Virus record (IMG/VR): IMGVR_UViG_3300044844_001686
Location: 1 to 64,000 of that record
Reading direction: 5' to 3' (one strand)
DNA: 64,000 nt
Source of the DNA: a virus
The number at the start of each line of letters is the position of its first letter. Position 1 is the first letter of the stretch. The position numbers and the translations under genes are program-made. This document shows, one piece after another, positions 8,093 through 15,714 of the stretch. Under the pieces are notes generated by a model. That model did not search any database. It was not told the origin of the DNA and saw nothing but the letters and a program-made list of their open reading frames with translations.

Positions 8093-9112
8093 TTATGTAA
8101 CGTATTCTGTAATAGATAGTTCTGGTTGCCAGTAAGAATTAGCGTTTGCTGTATTCGGGGATACCGTAATTGTTTTTGTGAACGCTATCATATCGTTTGA
8201 TGTGGCAGAAATTGGTACGTGAATAGAAAGAGAATCTGTTCCTACTATTGGTTGATTAAGTTTGAAATTGCCCATAATATCGGTAATATAAACAGTATTA
8301 GAATTTGCATTCCAATCCCCAACCTTACCAGTAGCATACGCCAAATCGTATTTTTGTCCCTGATAAACCCATTCTCCATTTATATAGTCGCCATATCCGT
8401 CGGGGTCCACATTAAAAGATTTTGATCCATTTGGATTACAAGAAGTACCGATTCCAGAATCGAAAGAACCACCAATACCAAATAAGAAATTTTCGTTTAC
8501 TTCTTTGATGATAGGAACATCTTTAACTGCCCCAAATATAAACCCTTTAGCTGTAAAACTCAAAGTCCAAATTACTGTTCTTACTTCTGTATTAAACATC
8601 CCATCAGATTCTATAATTAATCTAACGTCGTTTAAAACAATAGGTATTACTTTAGTTATACCCATTTCTGGTACTAAAGTAACTCTTAAAGAATAATCTG
8701 GGGTAAAGTATGGAAGGATTTGTTCTATAATTTGATTTCCATCTTCAACATTTCTGGTATATATTGTCAATCCAAAATTGAAATCGTAAGGAACCGGATT
8801 ATATTGCATAAACGCTTTATCTGCATTATCCGGATTTGAAGAGAAATTTTTATTGTTTGTATTTAATTTTCTATCCTTATCATAATTAAACCCAACCATC
8901 TCATAAGACATTCTAGGTAAAAGGACTTGGACTTTTTTATCCAATTCTGGATCGCCTTGCAACCTCTTAACAAATTTTTCTTTATCTCCATATTCTATAG
9001 GAACAACGATTCTTTGGTTATTGTCCCTAATTAATACTATATTATTAAATATTGAAGCAAACGCAGAAGTGATTTTGCGGACACATTTATGATAATGGTT
9101 TATTGCGGTCAT
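8093..9112 (-). CDS. 15: Tail completion and sheath stabiliser protein (gp15)
   Basis: The terminator hexamer that caps the tail tube and sheath and binds the neck. The 339-aa product is longer than T4 gp15 (272 aa). The N-terminal half has conserved family segments: HYHKCVRKITSAFASIFNNI (6-25), LPRMSYEMVGFNYDKDRKLN (about 65-84) and YNPVPYDFNFGLTIYTRNVE (about 104-123), and then ILPYFTPDYSLRV. The extra length is a C-terminal beta-rich domain (about 230-339) rich in Asn, Ser and Thr, including a YINGEWVYQGQKY segment. It starts at ATG 9112 in a TAATG overlap with the gp14 stop codon, so the two are translationally coupled. Confidence 0.95.
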   Translation of the reverse strand: MTAINHYHKCVRKITSAFASIFNNIVLIRDNNQRIVVPIEYGDKEKFVKRLQGDPELDKKVQVLLPRMSYEMVGFNYDKDRKLNTNNKNFSSNPDNADKAFMQYNPVPYDFNFGLTIYTRNVEDGNQIIEQILPYFTPDYSLRVTLVPEMGITKVIPIVLNDVRLIIESDGMFNTEVRTVIWTLSFTAKGFIFGAVKDVPIIKEVNENFLFGIGGSFDSGIGTSCNPNGSKSFNVDPDGYGDYINGEWVYQGQKYDLAYATGKVGDWNANSNTVYITDIMGNFKLNQPIVGTDSLSIHVPISATSNDMIAFTKTITVSPNTANANSYWQPELSITEYVT

Positions 9113-9984
9113 TATAATATTCCAAATGGGTTACTTTCCGAAGTATCTATTACTGTATCGCTAATATCTTCAATAACCTTATTATCCCAACCGTCTCTAA
9201 TTTGAGGGTTATCCAATTCATCAAAATTCTGTATAGAGTAATTTGCTCCGGATTCAGAACCAATAACGTTTAAATCAGAATCAAATATACCAGACATATT
9301 GGTAACTTTTAAAGTTTTTGTTGGAGCGTTCCAATTTTGTACTGTGGCGAAACTTGTTGGTGAACCTACCGGACCTTGATATGCTAATTCGTTGACTTTA
9401 AAGTTGCCAGTACCAGTATCCAATATATAATCAATAGCAAAAGAATTAACTTGTTCAACAACGTCTATCTCTTCTACCCCCGTATTCATATCTTCATGAG
9501 AATATTTGAATAATTCTAGTTCAAGTTCCCAATAATATGGCTGTTTTCTACCCAAAGTGAAATAGTCTGTGGCGTCGTTGGTATATTTAATTTCATATAA
9601 TTCGCCAGTACCAGACAAAAATGGAATATACACTAAATCCCCTTCCTTTGGTCTGGTGTGGGTATCTTGAGGTACTCTTTTAGCAAATGCTCTTCTAGGC
9701 ACTTGAATTCTAATTGTATTTTTAATTTCTAGCCCGAATTTAGAAAAGAAATCGTTGTTCATGCCGGGATCTACAGAATTTGTTAAATACACTTCCATAG
9801 GGTATGCAGCATCAAATTTCTTTAACGGGTCATCGCCATAAAGTAGATCAGATACAGCAGCTTCATTTCTGGGTATGTAATAACAATCAAACCCGAACAT
9901 CTTAACTGCCTCGTGAATTAAATCTTCTACGAGGTTTTGTTCTGGTCTATTCTTATAGAAATCGAAATATGGGTTTGTTGGCAT
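9112..9984 (-). CDS. 14: Neck protein (gp14)
   Basis: Head completion/neck protein that joins the filled head to the tail. The 290-aa length compares with 256 aa for T4 gp14. Family segments are LVEDLIHEAVKMFGFDCYYI (18-37), a neighbouring PRNEA, then YPMEVYLTNS and FFSKFGLEIKNTIRIQVPRR. These are followed by an OB-like stretch with GDLVYIPFLSGTGELYEIKY. A 60-70 residue Asn/Thr-rich tail carries the extra length. The gene lies 6 nt after gp13 and overlaps gp15. Confidence 0.95.
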   Translation of the reverse strand: MPTNPYFDFYKNRPEQNLVEDLIHEAVKMFGFDCYYIPRNEAAVSDLLYGDDPLKKFDAAYPMEVYLTNSVDPGMNNDFFSKFGLEIKNTIRIQVPRRAFAKRVPQDTHTRPKEGDLVYIPFLSGTGELYEIKYTNDATDYFTLGRKQPYYWELELELFKYSHEDMNTGVEEIDVVEQVNSFAIDYILDTGTGNFKVNELAYQGPVGSPTSFATVQNWNAPTKTLKVTNMSGIFDSDLNVIGSESGANYSIQNFDELDNPQIRDGWDNKVIEDISDTVIDTSESNPFGIL

Positions 9985-9990
9985 TATTTT

Positions 9991-10737
9991 CTACCCAATC
10001 ATGAATTCTGGCGGTTCTGAATATTTAACCAACATTTCGTTTTCTAGTGTTGAAATTTCATCAACTGCTTCTTGATATATTCTATCCCCATTTAAAGTAA
10101 CGCCACCCGGTAGGGAAATTTGTCCGAATTTCTTCATATTTTCTCCCCACTGACGTTTTATCAATGCTGTAGAATACCTTTTAATCCAACGGTCGTTAAA
10201 CACGTCGGAATATTCTTCTGGGTCTATTATTTGGTATCCTTCAATAACAATAACGGTTCCTTCTGGACATTGTTCAGTACCCCAACCCATATCAATCTTA
10301 ACTTTATTTTGATGTCTTTGAAACCTTATGGGAATTTCGCCGTTAAACAACATTTCTAATCCGCGAATATGTTGCATTGCTATAGTATACGGAACCATAG
10401 AAGTAGAGGTTAAATCCCAAAGGTTGTTGAGGATTAGTTGATACCGAATATCCCACATATACGACTTACTCAGCAAATTGTTCAGCGGTAATATTCTAGT
10501 AACCCCAATTAATGAATCTGGAACCGTTATATATCTATTTTCAATATCTTCTTGAGTTATTGTGTGTTTATAATATGCTTTAGAAGTTGCATCATAATGA
10601 TAATCAATGTAAAACTGCATACAATCAGACAAACGATCCTCAATTTGCTCTTCAGATACATTTATCTCAATTACTGGAAAGCCAAGTCTTCTTAAACAAT
10701 AATCTTTTAATTCGTCTCTTGTTGATACGTTAGACAT
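9991..10737 (-). CDS. 13: Neck protein (gp13)
   Basis: Forms the neck ring with gp14 and plugs the portal after packaging. The 248-aa product is shorter than T4 gp13 (309 aa). Recognisable features are LKDYCLRRLGFPVIEINVSE (about 10-29), DCMQFYIDYHYDATSKAYYK (about 38-57), the central MQHIRGLEMLFNGEIPIRFQ, and the C-terminal KRQWGENMKKFGQISLPGGV followed by TLNGDRIYQEA. The ATG overlaps the end of the upstream small gene by 8 nt. It heads the 13-14-15-16-17N cluster, whose nearest late promoter is at 11141-11148. Confidence 0.95.
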   Translation of the reverse strand: MSNVSTRDELKDYCLRRLGFPVIEINVSEEQIEDRLSDCMQFYIDYHYDATSKAYYKHTITQEDIENRYITVPDSLIGVTRILPLNNLLSKSYMWDIRYQLILNNLWDLTSTSMVPYTIAMQHIRGLEMLFNGEIPIRFQRHQNKVKIDMGWGTEQCPEGTVIVIEGYQIIDPEEYSDVFNDRWIKRYSTALIKRQWGENMKKFGQISLPGGVTLNGDRIYQEAVDEISTLENEMLVKYSEPPEFMIG

Positions 10738-11047
10738 TTTCTATCCAAGGTGGTGTTATTGATACTGTTTCTGGAGTTTTTTGTTTATCGATTTCCATTG
10801 TAATAACTTCTTTCATTGATTTAATATATTCTTTGTCTAAAGAACTTTCAATGAATTTAATTACTTCTTTTTCTTGTAAATTTTCTAGGGGAATAAACTT
10901 TTTCCCTTTGACGTCTAATTGCGTTACGTTATAAATTTCATATTTACAATCGTTTTCTTTACCGACATACCACCACTCAACAGAAGTTAGTTGTTTAGAA
11001 TCTGGATTTATGTTAAATTTTGTTATTTTATATGAGTATTTAATCAT
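10730..11047 (-). CDS. Small conserved phage protein upstream of gp13
   Basis: About 105 aa, starting MIKYSYKITKFNI. The start at 11047 is preferred over the ATG at 11071 because AAGGTG lies 7 nt upstream of 11047, while no SD precedes 11071. The fold is probably beta-strands (KQLTSVEWWYVGKEN) followed by a helix (KEVIKFIESSLDKEYIKSMK) and a Pro-rich tail (TPPWIENV). I recognise this as a small protein often found near fibre genes of T4-like aquatic phages, but I know no proven function. Its start overlaps the end of a 22-codon ORF that is a truncated copy of a fibre gene 5' end. Confidence 0.7.
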   Translation of the reverse strand: MIKYSYKITKFNINPDSKQLTSVEWWYVGKENDCKYEIYNVTQLDVKGKKFIPLENLQEKEVIKFIESSLDKEYIKSMKEVITMEIDKQKTPETVSITPPWIENV

Positions 11048-11108
11048 CGATACACACCTTATAATTGACATCTATACCATGCTTAGTGATAAAATTTTTA
11101 GTTGACAT
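11040..11108 (-). pseudogene. Truncated 5' copy of the 1015-aa fibre gene (22 codons)
   Basis: ATG at 11108, stop at 11040-11042. The first 16 residues (MSTKNFITKHGIDVNY) are a close copy of the N-terminus encoded at 29146 (MSTKKFTTRHGIDANY). After that the sequence diverges and stops. It keeps its late promoter and the GAGGATAGGGA leader. It overlaps the start of the next gene, so it could act as a leader peptide that couples translation. More simply, it is a leftover from fibre gene duplication or exchange. Confidence 0.75.
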
Positions 11109-11127
11109 TCCGATTCCCTATCCTCGG
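11061..11127 (-). repeat. 67-bp direct repeat shared with the 29.1-kb fibre gene start
   Basis: Nearly identical to 29099-29165 (about six mismatches) in the same orientation. It covers the leader CCGAGGATAGGGAATCGG and the first 16 codons. Similarity ends abruptly at the codon after HGID(V/A)NY. Confidence 0.85.
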
Positions 11128-11163
11128 TTAATTATACTATTATTTATAAAACGAGGATAGGGA
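11115..11163. repeat. 12-bp perfect inverted repeat around a late promoter
   Basis: Arms TCCCTATCCTCG at 11115-11126 and CGAGGATAGGGA at 11152-11163, with 25 nt between them that contain the late promoter octamer (11141-11148). In read-through RNA the arms would pair and hide the GAGGATAGGGA leader. RNA started at the late promoter would lack the first arm. Confidence 0.8.
11141..11148 (-). promoter_or_regulatory. T4-type late promoter upstream of the gp13-gp17 cluster
   Basis: Exact TATAAATA on the minus strand, in the loop of the inverted repeat. It is the nearest late promoter upstream of the small protein, gp13, gp14, gp15, gp16 and the gp17 N-half. Confidence 0.8.
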
Positions 11164-11176
11164 GGAAATTTAGAAG

Positions 11177-11278
11177 TTATTCTATTAATTTATTAGGGGG
11201 GTCTGATTCTAATAGTTCTATTAAACCAGCAGAATTGTTTATAAAAGGTTGTAGTAAATATTTTGGAGATTCTTCTTT
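11177..11278 (-). pseudogene. C-terminal remnant of a lost protein-coding gene
   Basis: A 33-codon open frame ends at TAA 11177-11179 and begins after an in-frame TAA at 11279-11281. It has no ATG, GTG or TTG start. The peptide has normal protein-like composition, including PKYLLQPFINNSAGLIELLE and then DPPNKLIE. It looks like the tail end of a real protein cut off by recombination. The parent family was not identified. An exact late promoter lies just upstream. Confidence 0.5.
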
Positions 11279-11286
11279 TTAATTAA

Positions 11287-11294
11287 TATTTATA
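11287..11294 (-). promoter_or_regulatory. T4-type late promoter now facing only a gene remnant
   Basis: Exact TATAAATA on the minus strand, overlapping the stop codon of the polyglycine adhesin gene. No intact gene starts directly after it. The next intact gene is at 11047. Confidence 0.7.
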
Positions 11295-12243
11295 ATACTC
11301 CAGTATTTGTTGATGGGTAATATCTGTTTACTCCCCACATAAACCTTACCAGACCAGCACCACCGGTTCCTGTTGTATCACTTCCACCGCCTCCACCATA
11401 TCCTCCACCAGCACCACCTAAAAGAAATCCACCAACTCCATCTGTTCCATAGGAACCGCCCTTTCCTGCTCCTCCGTTTGTCCCACTAGCAGCACCACTT
11501 GGTCCTTCTCCGATATTCCCTACTCCTCCTCCGCCTCCACCAGTACTGAATGAAGACGACCCTCCGCCACCTCCGCCACCTCCTCCAGATCCAGCAGTTC
11601 CCGCTTGTGTGGATGGGTTTCCTCCGGTTCCTCCAACTCCAGAATATCCGGCTGCACCTCCACCGCCAGCAGATCCTATACCTGTATAAGAATTCCCATT
11701 TCCTCCAGAATATTTAACAGATCCAACTCCAGCAGAAGCTTGACCTCCTGTTGCATATTGGCTTCCTCCAGCAGCACTTACAAGAACAGTTGCCCCCCTA
11801 GAAACAGAAGACGTTCCTCCTTGCTCTTGTCTTGCGGTTATAGGTGCTGCAACATATGATAAAACTTCTCCTGGTGTTACTGGTATGTTATTTGTATATG
11901 ATAATGCACCTCCGCCTCCAGAATAAGTGGTGCTTCCAGAAAGCGCTGCACCTCCGCCGCCAGCGCCAATACATAATATGCTGACATAATAAACTCCTGT
12001 TGGCACTGTCCAATTTCCACTGGTGCTAGTTGCAAAAGTTTGTCCTTGTATCACATATTTTGAATAAAAATTAGAAAACCCTATTTGTCCTGTGTTGATT
12101 CCACCTAAATATCTACAATCTGTTTCTGTTAAGTTTGTTGACGCATATGCAGTTCTTTTTAACTCTGTTCCAATTGAGGTGTTTGGTGTAGCTGCTGCTG
12201 CGTTTGGACCTAATTCAATATATCCACTCGCTACCATTGTCAT
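11290..12243 (-). CDS. Glycine-rich tail adhesin
   Basis: 317 aa. The N-terminal 70 residues (ASGYIELGPNAAA..., IGFSNFYSKYV) look like an attachment domain. Then come a strand-rich segment WTVPTGVYYVSILCIGAGGG and a long Gly-rich region with runs of up to nine glycines, and the end is GAGLVRFMWGVNRYYPSTNT. This pattern is typical of glycine-rich phage tail proteins. The stacked polyglycine resembles the type II helix bundle of gp38-like receptor-binding adhesins. A host-surface binding role is likely by analogy. A strong SD (AAGGAGA) precedes the ATG, and the gene follows the 149-aa protein gene after 12 nt. Confidence 0.8.
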   Translation of the reverse strand: MTMVASGYIELGPNAAAATPNTSIGTELKRTAYASTNLTETDCRYLGGINTGQIGFSNFYSKYVIQGQTFATSTSGNWTVPTGVYYVSILCIGAGGGGAALSGSTTYSGGGGALSYTNNIPVTPGEVLSYVAAPITARQEQGGTSSVSRGATVLVSAAGGSQYATGGQASAGVGSVKYSGGNGNSYTGIGSAGGGGAAGYSGVGGTGGNPSTQAGTAGSGGGGGGGGGSSSFSTGGGGGGVGNIGEGPSGAASGTNGGAGKGGSYGTDGVGGFLLGGAGGGYGGGGGSDTTGTGGAGLVRFMWGVNRYYPSTNTGVL

Positions 12244-12255
12244 GATGAGTTCTCC

Positions 12256-12705
12256 TTATGCAACGATAACCCATTCTTGAGAACTTTCATCCCAATAATA
12301 TTCTTGTCCATCTTCCGGTTTTGGGATAGGAGCATCCCACGAATTAGTTTGGTCGTTCCATATCCAACTTGGATATGGTTGTGGTCCTTTGTCTCTCTCC
12401 TTTGCCAAATGAAAATATAAAGAATACATTAATACGTATAAATCTTTGTATGTTGCAAATGTTCCTATATATTCTTCTGTTTCCGGGTTTCTCAACTCAA
12501 ATGCAGTATTAGCGTTATCAGAATTAAATTCTTGATGTAATTTTGACTGGATTCTATTGGATGCAAATTCTCCATTATTCAATACTATTATATCTTCTTC
12601 ATCAAAAAGTATTACTGGATTTTGATTATAATTATTATAACAAATTATTTGAGGAGATCTTCTCCACAATTCTCCTGAAACGTTTGATTGATTGTATTTT
12701 GGCAT
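12256..12705 (-). CDS. Small fibre-associated protein with a Trp-rich C-terminus
   Basis: 149 aa, function unknown. The first 95 residues look globular. The C-terminal 45 residues have PYPSWIWNDQTNSWDAPIPK, and then a WDESSQEWV repeat of the W-x(n)-W type. That module is common in virion-associated proteins of aquatic T4-like phages. It is co-oriented with the polyglycine adhesin and shares the late promoter at 12734-12741. It may be a fibre assembly or accessory protein, but this is inference from context. Confidence 0.7.
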   Translation of the reverse strand: MPKYNQSNVSGELWRRSPQIICYNNYNQNPVILFDEEDIIVLNNGEFASNRIQSKLHQEFNSDNANTAFELRNPETEEYIGTFATYKDLYVLMYSLYFHLAKERDKGPQPYPSWIWNDQTNSWDAPIPKPEDGQEYYWDESSQEWVIVA

Positions 12706-12733
12706 ATTGATACCTATAAGTTGTTTATATTAG

Positions 12734-12741
12734 TATTTATA
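12734..12741 (-). promoter_or_regulatory. T4-type late promoter for the 149-aa and adhesin genes
   Basis: Exact TATAAATA on the minus strand, about 30 nt before the ATG at 12705 and overlapping the end of the glycosyltransferase-methyltransferase gene. Confidence 0.8.
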
Positions 12742-13993
12742 TTTTTAAAAATCCGGGGTATCGGATAGAATCGTCTTTAATAACTGTTAAATATGCGGAA
12801 GTAACACAAACATTTATTTGTTGTAACCATTCATTTGGAAAATATGTTTGTTTATAATATTCTTGAAATCTTATATATTTATTATTTATAAAATTAGCAA
12901 GATATTTATCGGTATAATATAAAAAACTATTTTCGTTCCAGAAACTTACATGTGTGGGGTCTTGGAATGCTCCTCTTCCATCCGTGCTTGGAATTTCTAT
13001 AAAAGCCCATCCACCATGACATAACACCCTATGAATTTCGCTCATAGATTTGATAGGATCTTTTAAATGTTCTAATATATGACTGGCATTGATAACTCCT
13101 ACGCTATTATCTGGTAACGGTATCCCTTCATTTAAATCGTATTGAAAATCCGCAGATTCTGTGATATCAACGGTTTTATAATCTTTATACGGATTTAAAC
13201 CCCCTCCCAAATCAATTTTCAATAATCCTTTTTCTTCGCAATCTTTTTCTGCTAAAAGTTGAATATAATTATTGAATAATTCTATTGTTTTTTGTTGTAT
13301 TTCTTGATTTCTTTCCAACCAAGTATTTTCCCCGGTAATTCTATAGATATAAAGAACTTCCGGAATTCTTTTCATTTTAGTGTGTAGATATGTTCTAATA
13401 CATAATTCATGATCATCGCATACTGATAATTCTGGATTGTGTCCTCCAATTTCTTTATAGACATTAGACCTCCAAGATCTGACATGATCTGGAGCATACC
13501 AAATATAACCTAAACTTTGAGAAGATGGTTCGAAACTTTTCATAGAAATTAAATCTCGACCTTTCCAATTATAAATAGAATATTCCCACCCTTGATTTGC
13601 GTCATATGGGGAAAATTCATCGGTCATATGTAAGACGGCATTATCGCTATATACGAATCCCATGTTTTCATCTTGATATACTTCGTATAATTTTTCTAAA
13701 CAATTTTCTATTAATATATCATCATGATCAACTTCTACTAAAACATCTCCGGACCCAAGATGAAATGCTTTATTTTTTATAAATCCAATATTTGAATTGG
13801 TTTCTTCTAGTTTGTATACATTTACTTTATCATGGTATAAAATTTGTTCTGGAAGGTCTTCGAATTCGCAACCATTATTTAATAATATTACCCATTCCCA
13901 ATTTTCATAAGTTTGGTTTTCTATGGATTCGAACAATTCCATCAAATACGGATTATTTTTATTATGTTCTGGGGTTATAATGCTAAATTTCAT
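12737..13993 (-). CDS. Glycosyltransferase family 2 / methyltransferase fusion
   Basis: 418 aa, two domains. Residues 1-about 245 are a GT-A glycosyltransferase: FSIITPEHN at the start, the metal/nucleotide-binding VEVDHDD (D89-D92), and an acceptor-site-like CDDHELCIRTYLHT (192-205). Residues about 255-418 are a class I SAM-dependent methyltransferase: motif I KIDLGGGLNP (259-268), then INASHILEHLKDP (301-313) and EIHRVLCHGGWAFIEIP (319-335), typical of the Methyltransf_11 group. It starts 2 nt after the preceding gene, so it is the last gene of the fibre-modification operon. It probably adds a sugar and methylates it or the acceptor. The true target is unknown. Confidence 0.88.
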   Translation of the reverse strand: MKFSIITPEHNKNNPYLMELFESIENQTYENWEWVILLNNGCEFEDLPEQILYHDKVNVYKLEETNSNIGFIKNKAFHLGSGDVLVEVDHDDILIENCLEKLYEVYQDENMGFVYSDNAVLHMTDEFSPYDANQGWEYSIYNWKGRDLISMKSFEPSSQSLGYIWYAPDHVRSWRSNVYKEIGGHNPELSVCDDHELCIRTYLHTKMKRIPEVLYIYRITGENTWLERNQEIQQKTIELFNNYIQLLAEKDCEEKGLLKIDLGGGLNPYKDYKTVDITESADFQYDLNEGIPLPDNSVGVINASHILEHLKDPIKSMSEIHRVLCHGGWAFIEIPSTDGRGAFQDPTHVSFWNENSFLYYTDKYLANFINNKYIRFQEYYKQTYFPNEWLQQINVCVTSAYLTVIKDDSIRYPGFLKI

Positions 13994-13995
13994 AA

Positions 13996-15714
13996 TTAAT
14001 CGAAGAAAAATAAATGAGTTAATCTACTATCATGAATAGCAGAGCCAAAATATGGACCAGCAGAATGGATATTTTGAGCATCCATTATTACTAATCTATT
14101 GTATATATTCCCCACATTATCAATAATTTCAAATTTAGTGCTGTCATAGAAATTGCCATTAAATGCAAAATCAACGTTTGGTTCTGATGCGTGTTTTGTT
14201 CCGTTTAATTTGGATCTATGGGTTCTTGTTCCGCTTTCTAGCGGAGAATTTGGGGTTAAATATATCATTGCTGCCCATTTTTGTGCATCATAATGATATA
14301 CTTGGGGATCTTTTGCGCTTGTTATCTGAAAAACTCCATTAAATCCGTGTTCTTCGAAATTATAAATCTTTTTTCCTATTATTTCTTCAAATGCTTCTTT
14401 TATACCATCTGGTCTATATGTTACTGTAGATCTTAACCCTTTATACCAATTTAAATCTTCTTTATATTCAACAAAATTTAATGCAAAATCTCTGACATCA
14501 TCTGGATTGGTATAAAAATTATCAACTACAAATAAATTTTTATCTTTATTTAAATTTATATAAAATGGTAATGGAATATGTTGTTCTTTTGTATTATGTG
14601 ATAATGCAAAATTATGAAGTTCTTCTACGACATTATTTTCTTCATTGATATATAAAGAAGAATCTATAAAATTACAATATTCTGGGAAAGGGTTTTTTCT
14701 TTCTGGGTTAATCATTACAGAAGTGATTTGTAACATTTCTTCATATTGCTTCAAACGTTTATAAATTCTTGCTAATCCAAAAAGATGATCATTTCTTTTT
14801 GGAGCAAAAGATTCTGCAAGAATATAACACTCTATTGCGTTGTCTTCTTTATTTAAGAATATATATGCCTCTGCCATTAAAATTAGTGACATGTAAGAAG
14901 TTTCGTCTACAAACTTTGCTTTTTTGGTCTTATCAAAATCGTGCATCAAATTTAAATATTCTGTAAAATAATAGATGCACCTTCTAGCATACTCTTTTTG
15001 TTGATTGTTTCCAAGAGGAAATGCGGTTGAAGGGTATGCGTCAGCATAACTTTTTCCAATATACCAAAAATGATATATATCACTATGAATAGTGTTTTCT
15101 CTAATCATTTTTTCTTCTAATATTAGAGAATCTGTTATAAATTTTGTTGGAACCGACCAACTTTGCCCTTCATTATATCCAACTTGTCTAAATGATTTAG
15201 GTAAATCCTTACATATAAAATTTTTATCAATTTCTGGAATTTCGCAGTAAATTGTTTCATGACAAGTATCATGATTAAATCTCCAAGGAAGTTTTGCATT
15301 CCACATCCATGCTCTGTAATATACACAACTCCCACTTACCGCTGGAATGTGGAACGCTTGGATAGAAGTATCTGATATTAAATCCCAGTCAAAATCTTCA
15401 TCAATCTCCAAAACTTCGTCGCAATCCATCTTTAAAATCCAATCACATCCATGATCAATATCTTGACATGTTTGAATTAAATGATCTCTATTCCATCCAA
15501 ATCCAACCCAACCTTCTTCTACATCATATAAAGTTCCGGATAACTCGTTATTAATCAAGAAATCTTTTACTATTTGATCGGAACCGTCTGTCGATCCGTT
15601 GTTCTGAAGAACATAGTAATCTACAAAAGGTAAACAAGAATTTAGCATTCTTTCTATGGATCTTGCTTCATTCTTAAACATGGTAATCATAACAATTTTA
15701 CATTTTTTATTCAT
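13996..15714 (-). CDS. Glycosyltransferase with TPR-like middle and 2OG-oxygenase-like C-terminus
   Basis: 572 aa. Residues 1-about 230 are a family 2 glycosyltransferase: KIVMITMFKNEARSIERML, QNNGSTDGSD, and metal-binding D97-C-D99 in LKMDCDE. Residues about 245-345 are helical repeats resembling TPRs (AEAYIFLNKEDNAIECYILA; HLFGLARIYKRLKQYEEML). Residues about 385-572 look like a DUF6445-type 2OG-Fe(II) oxygenase: H474-Y-D476, distal H550 in NIHSAG, and R564. Its ATG lies in an ATGA overlap with the upstream oxygenase gene. The fusion suggests sugar transfer linked to hydroxylation of the same substrate, plausibly the collagen-like fibres made from the same operon. Confidence 0.83.
   Translation of the reverse strand: MNKKCKIVMITMFKNEARSIERMLNSCLPFVDYYVLQNNGSTDGSDQIVKDFLINNELSGTLYDVEEGWVGFGWNRDHLIQTCQDIDHGCDWILKMDCDEVLEIDEDFDWDLISDTSIQAFHIPAVSGSCVYYRAWMWNAKLPWRFNHDTCHETIYCEIPEIDKNFICKDLPKSFRQVGYNEGQSWSVPTKFITDSLILEEKMIRENTIHSDIYHFWYIGKSYADAYPSTAFPLGNNQQKEYARRCIYYFTEYLNLMHDFDKTKKAKFVDETSYMSLILMAEAYIFLNKEDNAIECYILAESFAPKRNDHLFGLARIYKRLKQYEEMLQITSVMINPERKNPFPEYCNFIDSSLYINEENNVVEELHNFALSHNTKEQHIPLPFYINLNKDKNLFVVDNFYTNPDDVRDFALNFVEYKEDLNWYKGLRSTVTYRPDGIKEAFEEIIGKKIYNFEEHGFNGVFQITSAKDPQVYHYDAQKWAAMIYLTPNSPLESGTRTHRSKLNGTKHASEPNVDFAFNGNFYDSTKFEIIDNVGNIYNRLVIMDAQNIHSAGPYFGSAIHDSRLTHLFFFD

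Noticed and set aside
12892-12899. Exact late-promoter octamer TATAAATA on the minus strand
   Set aside because: It lies within the coding sequence of the glycosyltransferase-methyltransferase, far from a gene start. Probably chance in AT-rich DNA.
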